Below are positions 36,697 to 43,944 of a DNA stretch of 64,000 nucleotides, piece after piece. Below the pieces are notes generated by a model. That model worked only from the letters and a program-made list of their open reading frames with translations. It was not told the origin of the DNA and did not search any database. Source of the DNA: Sphingobacteriia bacterium 28-36-52. Lineage in GTDB: Bacteria; Bacteroidota; Bacteroidia; Chitinophagales; Chitinophagaceae. A program made the position numbers and the translations under genes. The first letter of the stretch is position 1. Every line of letters starts with the position of its first letter. The stretch covers positions 124,001 through 188,000 of the forward strand of contig NCGN01000003.1 in the NCBI GenBank assembly GCA_002281575.1. The letters are read 5' to 3'.

Positions 36697-37995
36697 GTGC
36701 ATAATAGACTTGTTGCTGATTTAAATTTTTTATCTACTACTGGTGATGGAATTTTAGACAAGTTCGATTTTACAAAAAATGATGATTCGCGGAGAACCCT
36801 AAAAAACATAATAATAGGAGAAGCTCTTACTCTTGAAAGAATTATCGAACTACAATCCATATTTAAATATTTACTTGCTAATTTTTCAGTTCATGAAAAA
36901 TTTTACTTAAGTAATTCAGATAATTATTATTTGAAAGAATATCTAGGTGTTGAGACAAAAGTATTAAACAACAAAAAAGGTGGAAAAATCATACTGTCTA
37001 TTCAATTTTGGTTTAACAAACCTCAAGACTATCATAAAATTTTATCTGGCATTAAGCATTTCGTTATTATTTTTTTTGAAAAGTGGAATATTATTAAGCA
37101 ACTCCCAATCAAATCAATGCCAAAAACAATACGTGAAATTTATGAAAGAGTTCAAGACGTTGCCAATTACTTTTCTCTTTCAAAAGAGATATCAAATAAG
37201 ATTGTATCAGACAATATTTCCAATTTAGAGCTATTAAAGTTGGATCAAAAAATTAGAATTGAAAATTCAGAAAAGATTAAAGAGTTACTTTTTGACTTTT
37301 ACAATTTAGAAGCTTATCTATCGATAATAAAAGCTGTTAGAAAGTATAATTATATTTTTCCTGATTTTATTGAGGGCAGCGATCTTGAAATAGAAGAAAT
37401 GTATCATCCGCTTGTTTCTGATTGTGTTACTAATAATTTCAAGTACGAGTCTGGCTTAAATTTAACTTTTTTGACTGGGCCTAATATGTCGGGGAAATCG
37501 ACATTGTTGCGCACACTTGGTCTTATTGTTTACTTAGGGCATCGAGGATTACCTGTTCCGGCTCAAAGAGTTTTGATGCCATATTATGAGGGCATCTTTA
37601 TATATCTAAATGTTACAGATGATGTTATAAGCGGTGATAGTTATTTTCTTGTTGAGGTTAAAAATGTAGTTGAGCTTTTGAATGAGTTAAAGCAGGGTAA
37701 ACGTTGCTTCGCTATATTTGATGAATTGTTCCGAGGAACGAATTATTCAGATGCAATAGAGTGTTCGAAAACACTTTGTTTTGAATTAGCGCCATATAAA
37801 TCATCTTGTTTTGTTGTATCAACGCATTTGTCAGAATTATTTAAAAATTATCGCCTACCTGAGATGAGTTTCCTACAATTGTCATCACGTCTAGAAAATG
37901 AAACGCCTGTATTTTTATATAAATTGAAAACGGGAATGTCCAAAGTGCATATAGGAAAGATTTTACTTGATAAATATTTAAAAAATATAATATAA
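36697..37995 (+). CDS. Divergent short MutS-family ATPase in AT-rich island
   Basis: 432 residues. Walker A TGPNMSGKSTLLR at residues 260-272, Walker B FAIFDELFRGTNYSDA near 340, then VVSTHLSELF; all ATPase elements are intact. The N-terminal part is helical and Lys-rich, and the mismatch-binding and Smr domains are absent. It is related to the copy at 32726 but clearly divergent, and its codons are much more AT-rich than those of the neighbours to the left. The start is a GTG at 36697, fixed by an in-frame stop 9 bp upstream. The lipoprotein gene with the fulvocin-like tail follows 39 bp later, so the two may be one transfer unit. Role unknown. Confidence 0.82.
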   Translation: MHNRLVADLNFLSTTGDGILDKFDFTKNDDSRRTLKNIIIGEALTLERIIELQSIFKYLLANFSVHEKFYLSNSDNYYLKEYLGVETKVLNNKKGGKIILSIQFWFNKPQDYHKILSGIKHFVIIFFEKWNIIKQLPIKSMPKTIREIYERVQDVANYFSLSKEISNKIVSDNISNLELLKLDQKIRIENSEKIKELLFDFYNLEAYLSIIKAVRKYNYIFPDFIEGSDLEIEEMYHPLVSDCVTNNFKYESGLNLTFLTGPNMSGKSTLLRTLGLIVYLGHRGLPVPAQRVLMPYYEGIFIYLNVTDDVISGDSYFLVEVKNVVELLNELKQGKRCFAIFDELFRGTNYSDAIECSKTLCFELAPYKSSCFVVSTHLSELFKNYRLPEMSFLQLSSRLENETPVFLYKLKTGMSKVHIGKILLDKYLKNII

Positions 37996-38034
37996 ATAAT
38001 TGAAAAAATTATGTATATTCAAGAAAAACTATTT

Positions 38035-38700
38035 ATGGAACAAAAATCTTCTAAATCTGCTTTTACCTTTTTGTTTTTATTTCTATCTTCTCTTTTAATC
38101 CTATCATGTAAGAAAGAAACAAAAAGTTTTAGCTGTAATCCTGAAATAGATAAATATGTTAAGGCAAATGCTGTAATGGTTAGCACTTTTGATAGGGCAA
38201 CTTTAGGTCAAATGCGTGCTGATACAGCTGTGGCAATTCTCCATTTTTTAAGCGGTGACCAAAAGTATAAATTGTGGAAAGAAAAGTTTGAACTTGAAAT
38301 GAAATCTCTTTCACCAATAGAACGTGAATACTATTCAAAGCTTACAAGCAAACACAGCGCTTTAATATTCACAAATGAAAAAGAGCGTCAAAAATTTGAA
38401 AATTTTGCAATTTTGTGGGCAGAGGAAGTCAAGGAAGCTTTGAAGTGGTCTGATGAAAAAATATTTTATTTGACTAATGTATTAGCAACAGAAAGCGAAA
38501 TAAAGCAAAAAAAGTCTCAAGATGGAACAATAAAAGTTAATAATGTGGGAGAGGTAGGGCTTGATGGTGCCACTTGTTATTGTTATTATAGTATAAGTTG
38601 TGATTTGGGAAAATTATGTATAGAAAAGGAATGTGGAACGAACTATAAAACTGACTGTGGTATCGGTGGTTCATCAGCTTGTATTGGAAGATGTGAGTAG
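38035..38700 (+). CDS. Lipoprotein with C-terminal eight-cysteine fulvocin-C-like domain
   Basis: 221 residues. A lipoprotein signal peptide ends in LLILSC (Cys25). A helical middle follows (about 30-155; MRADTAVAILHFLSGDQKYKLWKE region, acidic and Lys-rich). The final 41 residues are packed with eight cysteines (181-220): CYCYYSISC, LGKLC, KEC, TDC, GSSAC, GRC. Number and order of cysteines resemble the myxobacterial bacteriocin fulvocin C as I remember it; Bacteroidota homologs are named fulvocin C-related. Whether the tail is cleaved and toxic is unknown. No exporter or immunity gene is recognisable. An ATG at 38011 would lengthen the signal by 8 residues. Confidence 0.8.
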   Translation: MEQKSSKSAFTFLFLFLSSLLILSCKKETKSFSCNPEIDKYVKANAVMVSTFDRATLGQMRADTAVAILHFLSGDQKYKLWKEKFELEMKSLSPIEREYYSKLTSKHSALIFTNEKERQKFENFAILWAEEVKEALKWSDEKIFYLTNVLATESEIKQKKSQDGTIKVNNVGEVGLDGATCYCYYSISCDLGKLCIEKECGTNYKTDCGIGGSSACIGRCE

Positions 38701-38745
38701 CTTATTGTCTTGACAAAAGAAATCAGAATATTTAAATTATTTCTA

Positions 38746-39138
38746 ATGATGAAAACTTTAATTAAAATGTTTATAATTATTGTTACTGTTAATTGTTCTA
38801 GTTGTTCAAACAAAGCTGAAATTCATTTCGATAATATCGATCTTGGTAAAATTGAAATTAAAGATACTGTCTACGGGGAAGCAAAAATTCAGAATATAGG
38901 GAATAAGCCTTTAAAAATTAATAGAGTAGTCGCTTCGTGTAATTGTACTACAACAGGATATGATACTACTCTAATTGCTAAAGGAGACTTCGTTGTAATT
39001 AAATATAAAATATCTTTAAAAGACACAGGTTATTTCTCAAAAAAAGTTACATTTAGTGCAAATACAAAGGATCAATTTCATTCATTTACAATATCTGGGG
39101 TAGCATTTGAAAATACTCTTAAAAACATTGATCAATAA
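38746..39138 (+). CDS. DUF1573-domain exported protein
   Basis: About 130 residues: a hydrophobic leader (MMKTLIKMFIIIVTVNCSSC), possibly lipid-modified at one of its cysteines, then a single Ig-like DUF1573 domain. Family features are IDLGKIEIKDTVYGEAKIQN, NIGNKPLKINRVVASCNCTT and the FSANTKDQFHSFTISG strand. DUF1573 proteins are periplasmic and frequent in Bacteroidota; some sit beside peptide-export genes. A TTG at 38710 would start earlier, but the Met pair at 38746/38749 fits the signal better. It is 45 bp after the fulvocin-like gene on the same strand, so co-expression is likely. Confidence 0.8.
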   Translation: MMKTLIKMFIIIVTVNCSSCSNKAEIHFDNIDLGKIEIKDTVYGEAKIQNIGNKPLKINRVVASCNCTTTGYDTTLIAKGDFVVIKYKISLKDTGYFSKKVTFSANTKDQFHSFTISGVAFENTLKNIDQ

Positions 39139-39872
39139 CTGTAAAAATGCACTGTATTATCATAATAAAAAAAATCGAAAATTTAGTGATTTGAATATCA
39201 GAAATTTTTATCTAGAATTCAGTCATTTTATAAGGTTCCTTTTCCATCCAGTTGGTATTTTGTTATACAAAGATTCAAGAGGTCTATGTTTATTATATTA
39301 TCCACTTTTTGTGACCTTCGCTCGAAAAAACCGACTATTGTAAAAAAATAAAAACTGGACAATTATTCATAATCTAAGTTCAAGTAATAACTGCACTTTT
39401 TTATTATTGCACTTGACTATAGTTTAGGTAATTAAATTATCTTATTGGTCTATTATTCAATAATTGTTCTACTCTTTTAATTTGATATGAAGGCTTCCCA
39501 TTTTCAGTACGCATTAAAAAGACATTTAGATAAAGATAGTGTTGAATTTATGTTGACTATGATTAAGATGAACTAATAAAGTATACAAAACTATTTTGCT
39601 GTCTGCATAAACTTATCAACAGCTAAATACTCCTATCATATTAATTCTCAAATACGATAGGTGCAACCTGCAATTTCTGAACCAATTTGGCCTCGATTAT
39701 GATTGGTATTTTAAGGTGCCTATTTAATTGAGAAAATAGCTTTTATGGTTGCTTCTCGAAATATATTTTCGCTTCCTTTGCGTGATTATAGAGATAGTCG
39801 AATTGGTCTGGATGCAGTAAGTGAAATTGGAATTAATGTAAGCAAGCTTCAAAATTCATTTTTGAGCAGATC
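39139..39872 (+). other. AT-rich stretch without a credible gene, possible gene remnants
   Basis: About 730 bp, strongly AT-rich. The open frames in it are short and of biased AT-driven composition (39107-39343, 39745-39951). A 29-codon frame at 39487-39576 (MKASHFQYALKRHLDKDSVE...) and an unstarted frame ending near 39727 (FLNQFGLDYDWYFKVPI) look more protein-like, so decayed genes are possible. No RNA gene, terminal repeat or integrase fragment was recognised. Confidence 0.4.
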
Positions 39873-41435
39873 TTATTTTCTTTTCGATTTCGTTTTTTCT
39901 CCCCACCCTTCTTTATCTAAGCACCTATATCGAACTGCTTCGGCAAAATGATCAAAACTAATTTGTTCGCTGCCTGCTAAATCTGCAATGGTTCTACTGA
40001 CTTTTAAAATTCGATCATAAGCCCTTGCACTAAGATGATTGCTTTTCATGGTGCTTTCTAACTCATGAGTATTTGCATGATCTATTTTACAGTATTTCCT
40101 CAATTGCTGTGTGGTCATTTGTGCATTGGTATAAATACCAGATTTCCCTTTGTACCGTTCTGCTTGAATGGCTCTTGCAGTGATGACTCTTTCGCGAATA
40201 ATGGATGAATCTTCTTCCAATGTATCCTTAGTCATATCATTAAATTCAATTGCCCCTACAGTGATATGCAAATCAATTCGATCCAATAAAGGGCCAGACA
40301 CTTTGTTTAAATAACGATTCACTTGACCCGATTCACAAGTGCATTCTTTTTGACCATGGTTATAATACCCACAGGGGCATGGATTCATTGAAGCCACTAA
40401 CATAAAGCTGGCAGGAAATTCTTGTGACACCCTGGTTCTGGCAATACTGATGGTTCGTTCCTCTAATGGTTGTCTTAGCACTTCTAATACGGATCGATTA
40501 AACTCGGGCAATTCGTCTAAAAAAAGTACGCCATGGTGTGCCAAGGAAATCTCGCCAGGCTGCGGGTTTGATCCACCCCCTACCATGGCAATATGTGAAA
40601 GCGTATGATGCGGCGAACGAAAAGGTCGCTGGCTAATTAATGCTGCGTTGTGTTGAAGCTTACCTGCCACACTATAAATTTTCGTGGTCTCTAATGCTTC
40701 TGCCAAACTCAATGGCGGCAAGATGGAAGGCAACCTTTTAGCCAACATGGTTTTACCTGCACCTGGCGGACCGATTAAAATAATATTATGTCCACCTGCT
40801 GCTGCAATTTCCATTGCTCGCTTTGCGGTAGCTTGTCCTTTTACTTCATTAAAGTTGGTATTGAATAAAAATCGGTCATTAAAAAAATGATCTCGAATAT
40901 CCATTTCTTCTTGCTTCAATATTTTCTCGTAAGAAAAAAACTCCACCAATTCTTTCAACGAATTCACGCCATATACTTCTATACCATTCACCATACTGGC
41001 TTCCTTCGCATTTACTTTAGGAACTATCAATCCCCTGAATCCTTCTTTGCGTGCTTGTATGGCAATGGGTAATGCACCTTTGATGCCGTTGACTGTTCCA
41101 TCTAAACCCAACTCACCCATGACCACAAATTCTTTTAGTTTTTCTGCATGGTCCAATTGTTCACTCGCGCCTAATATGCCTAATGCAATAGGCAAGTCTA
41201 AAGCAGAACCCGATTTGCGAATATCTGCAGGTGCAAGGTTCACTATTACTTTGGTTCTTGGCATATGAAAGCCCATATTCTTAATGGCGCTTTCAGTACG
41301 GTGCAAACTCTCCCTCACGGCACTATCGGGCAAACCCACTACTGCATATCCTTGGCCCATACTTACATTCACTTCTATACTAATGGTGATGGCATCTACC
41401 CCTTGCACCGAACTACCAAATGCTTTAACAAACAT
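39873..41435 (-). CDS. comM: YifB/ComM family Mg-chelatase-like AAA+ ATPase
   Basis: 520-residue hexameric helicase-like ATPase; ComM aids branch migration during natural transformation. The N-terminal lobe (VDAITISIEVNVSMGQGYAVVG region) precedes the AAA+ core: Walker A GPPGAGKTMLAKRLPSIL, FRSPHHTLSHIAMVGGG, Walker B GVLFLDELPEF. A four-cysteine zinc site follows (NPCPCGYYN, ECTCESGQ), then LDRIDLHITV. All sites look intact. Whether the cell is naturally competent is unknown, since many non-competent bacteria keep this gene. It forms the right border of the AT-rich island. Confidence 0.93.
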   Translation of the reverse strand: MFVKAFGSSVQGVDAITISIEVNVSMGQGYAVVGLPDSAVRESLHRTESAIKNMGFHMPRTKVIVNLAPADIRKSGSALDLPIALGILGASEQLDHAEKLKEFVVMGELGLDGTVNGIKGALPIAIQARKEGFRGLIVPKVNAKEASMVNGIEVYGVNSLKELVEFFSYEKILKQEEMDIRDHFFNDRFLFNTNFNEVKGQATAKRAMEIAAAGGHNIILIGPPGAGKTMLAKRLPSILPPLSLAEALETTKIYSVAGKLQHNAALISQRPFRSPHHTLSHIAMVGGGSNPQPGEISLAHHGVLFLDELPEFNRSVLEVLRQPLEERTISIARTRVSQEFPASFMLVASMNPCPCGYYNHGQKECTCESGQVNRYLNKVSGPLLDRIDLHITVGAIEFNDMTKDTLEEDSSIIRERVITARAIQAERYKGKSGIYTNAQMTTQQLRKYCKIDHANTHELESTMKSNHLSARAYDRILKVSRTIADLAGSEQISFDHFAEAVRYRCLDKEGWGEKTKSKRK

Positions 41436-41508
41436 GTTCTTGTTTTAATAACACAAAATCAGCATTTGAGCTGGTATAATTATTCGTGTTTATACCTAAC
41501 TTTCGCCC

Positions 41509-43359
41509 ATGAAAAAACGGTGGCTATTCTTCATTTTTTTAATTGCAATGGTGCAAGCAAGTGCACAATGGAAACCTTTTCGTTTTGCATTTATCTCAGA
41601 CACACATATTGGGTCTCCTAACGGAAGTGCTGAAGAAGATTTACGCAGAACGGTAGCTGATATCAATAGCATGAATGATATCGCATTTGTAGTGCTCACT
41701 GGAGATATTACCGAATTAGGAACGGATGCAGAAATTAAATTAGCCAAAGAAATACTAGCTGAATTAAAAGTCCCTTATTATATCATAGCGGGCAATCATG
41801 ATACAGGTTGGAGTGAGAGTGGTGGAGTGAGTTTTGGAAAAATTTTCGGCTATGATAAATTCAGTTTTAATTTCAATGGCATTCAATTTATTGGTTGCGC
41901 TTCGGGTCCTTATGTTAGAATGAGTGATGGTCATATTCCGCGTGATGCAGTGAATTGGTTAGACCTAGAATTAAAAAAATTGCTACCCAATCAACCCGTT
42001 GTTTTTTTAAATCATTATCCGTTGGATAAAGATTTAGACAACTGGTATGAAGCAGTAGATCGTTTAAAGAACCATCGCACATTGGCCGTATTAAATGGAC
42101 ATTGGCATACCAATAGAAGAATGCAGTATGAAGATTTACCAGCAGTAGTAGGCAGGTCTAATCTCAGGGCCAAAGCGGCTTATGGCGGATACAATTTGGT
42201 AGACGTACGATTAGACTCTATGATTTTTGCAGAACGCACACCTGGTATTGAAACTAAAAAAGCATGGACAGGCATAGACTTAAGCAAGAATGATTATAGC
42301 CCCAACAAAAAATTTTATCGCCCTGATTATTCCATGAACGATAGCTTTCCATCCGTAAAAGCACGTTGGGTATATGCCTCTGATGCCAATGTAATTTCAA
42401 CACCTGCTGTAACTAGCAGCTTAGTCATTTTTGGAAATAGTTTGGGCAGTATTGATGCCATTTCAAAATCAACCGGAAAAAAGAAATGGTCCTATCAAAC
42501 AAAGGGTGCTATTTATTCAAGCCCTGCCATAGCACAAAATAAAATAGTAGTTGCTTCAGGTGATGGCAGTATCTATTGTTTAAATAGCAATAATGGAAAA
42601 CTCATTTGGCAATTCAAAGCGGAAGCTGCTGTTTTAGGCTCTCCACTCATTCATGACAACAAAGTATATATAGGTGGAAGTGATCATCATTTTAGGTGCA
42701 TCGACCTTGCCACTGGCAAACAGCGTTGGAGTTTTGGGGAGTTAGACGGACCAGTGGTAAGCGCCCCTGTATTCAGTAATGGTAAAATTATTTTTGGTTC
42801 TTGGGATCGTCACTTATATGCCTTAGATGCTTATACAGGTAGCCTTTCATGGAAATGGAACAATGGTTCAATGGTGCGGAATTTTGCACCCGCTTCTTGT
42901 ATTCCTGTGGTGCAAGATGATATTGTATATATAGTTGCTCCCGATCGTTTTTTAACTGCTATCGATTTAAACAATGGCCATACTTTATGGAGAACCAAGG
43001 AAGTAAGTGTACGAGAATCAATTGGTATTTCTGCTGATGGAAAATGGTTGTATTGTAAAACCATGTCGGATGGATTTGCGGTATTCCCAACTGGAAGAAC
43101 ATTGCAAACATTGGCTTGGAAAAAAGATTTTGGAATTGGATATGAGCATGTACCTAATATGCCCATTGAAAAAGATGGTAAAGTTTATTTTGGCACCAAG
43201 AATGGCATCGTGTATGGAATAGATCCTTATACCCGAGAGAAATTATGGCGTTACCGAATTGATAACTCTATGGTAAATACCATCAACCTTAGCAATGCCA
43301 ATGAATTAGTAGCAGCTACAATGGATGGTAAAGTTACCTTACTCGATTTAAAATATTAA
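41509..43359 (+). CDS. Secreted metallophosphoesterase fused to PQQ-type beta-propeller
   Basis: 616 residues with signal peptide KRWLFFIFLIAMVQASAQ. Residues ~25-250 are a calcineurin-like phosphoesterase with all metal motifs (FISDTHIG, LTGDITELG, AGNHDTGW, LNHYPLD, NGHWHTN). Residues ~290-616 form an outer propeller of PQQ/BamB-like repeats (GSIDAISKSTGKKKWSYQT, GSIYCLNSNNGKLIWQF, LYALDAYTGSLSWKW, YGIDPYTREKLWRY). The propeller probably serves as a binding platform rather than a PQQ enzyme. Substrate unknown. Its stop overlaps the stop of the CoA-binding gene by 4 bp. Confidence 0.9.
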   Translation: MKKRWLFFIFLIAMVQASAQWKPFRFAFISDTHIGSPNGSAEEDLRRTVADINSMNDIAFVVLTGDITELGTDAEIKLAKEILAELKVPYYIIAGNHDTGWSESGGVSFGKIFGYDKFSFNFNGIQFIGCASGPYVRMSDGHIPRDAVNWLDLELKKLLPNQPVVFLNHYPLDKDLDNWYEAVDRLKNHRTLAVLNGHWHTNRRMQYEDLPAVVGRSNLRAKAAYGGYNLVDVRLDSMIFAERTPGIETKKAWTGIDLSKNDYSPNKKFYRPDYSMNDSFPSVKARWVYASDANVISTPAVTSSLVIFGNSLGSIDAISKSTGKKKWSYQTKGAIYSSPAIAQNKIVVASGDGSIYCLNSNNGKLIWQFKAEAAVLGSPLIHDNKVYIGGSDHHFRCIDLATGKQRWSFGELDGPVVSAPVFSNGKIIFGSWDRHLYALDAYTGSLSWKWNNGSMVRNFAPASCIPVVQDDIVYIVAPDRFLTAIDLNNGHTLWRTKEVSVRESIGISADGKWLYCKTMSDGFAVFPTGRTLQTLAWKKDFGIGYEHVPNMPIEKDGKVYFGTKNGIVYGIDPYTREKLWRYRIDNSMVNTINLSNANELVAATMDGKVTLLDLKY

Positions 43360-43715
43360 TACTGACCCGTATTCAACATCACCAATGTGCATGCTTCTAT
43401 AGCAGCAATACCGTTTTGTTGAGCAAGCTCTTCGAGTTCCTCGTTTTCGGTACCTGGATTAAAAATAATTCGCTTGGGATGGAGCGACAAAATAAAATCG
43501 TAATAGGCTTTTTGAGCAGTAGGGTTCAAGTATAAAGTAACCGTATCAATATCATTGACTACCGGTGTCTCTGTTTCAATTTGCACTCCTGCAACCACAG
43601 CGGATTTTCTTCCCACAGCCACTACTTCATGCCCATGTTTACGCAAACGCGTAACTGCTTCAAAACTATACCTGGCGGGGTTTTCAGACGCACCAAGGAC
43701 CAATGTTTTTTTCAT
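43356..43715 (-). CDS. CoA-binding domain protein (YccU-like)
   Basis: 119-residue single Rossmann domain of the CoA-binding family: TLVLGASENPARYSFEAVTRL at the N-terminus binds the nucleotide, then HEVVAVGRKSAVVAG, VTLYLNPTAQKAY and IIFNPGTENEELEELA. These proteins resemble the CoA-binding part of succinyl-CoA synthetase but have no catalytic domain. The start codon overlaps the stop of the CDGSH gene by one base, so the pair is translated together. Confidence 0.88.
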   Translation of the reverse strand: MKKTLVLGASENPARYSFEAVTRLRKHGHEVVAVGRKSAVVAGVQIETETPVVNDIDTVTLYLNPTAQKAYYDFILSLHPKRIIFNPGTENEELEELAQQNGIAAIEACTLVMLNTGQY

Positions 43716-43924
43716 TATTCGTTCTCCTTAATCAACTGCTTATGCGAAGCATCGCAATAAGGTTTATTCTTAGACATGCCGCAACCACAAAGCGATACTT
43801 TCTCTTTTACATCCACTGTACCATCAGGCTTGTGAATATAAGATTTAGAAGTAATTACAATGGGGCCCAATGGCTTAATCAAAATATCTACACCGTCTTT
43901 TACAATTGCTTGTTCTTGTTCCAT
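43715..43924 (-). CDS. CDGSH iron-sulfur domain protein
   Basis: 69-residue protein with one CDGSH [2Fe-2S] motif: C-G-C-GMSKNKPY-C-DAS-H, the three cysteines and one histidine that hold the cluster. Such small proteins are redox or iron-sulfur transfer proteins. A preceding beta segment (DGVDILIKPLGPIVITS) belongs to the fold. It is the first gene of a two-gene unit with the CoA-binding gene, and it lies just downstream of the TonB receptor on the same strand (20 bp... the receptor starts to the right). Link to iron supply is plausible but unproven. Confidence 0.9.
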   Translation of the reverse strand: MEQEQAIVKDGVDILIKPLGPIVITSKSYIHKPDGTVDVKEKVSLCGCGMSKNKPYCDASHKQLIKENE

Positions 43925-43944
43925 GCAATAAAGATACGAAGGCT

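Noticed and set aside
39107-39343. 78-aa open frame overlapping the DUF1573 stop
   Set aside because: AT-driven composition, aromatic- and Lys-rich without pattern; likely chance.
39745-39951. 68-aa frame running into the 3' end of comM
   Set aside because: Its second half is antisense to comM; the first half is slightly protein-like, but too short to support a gene.
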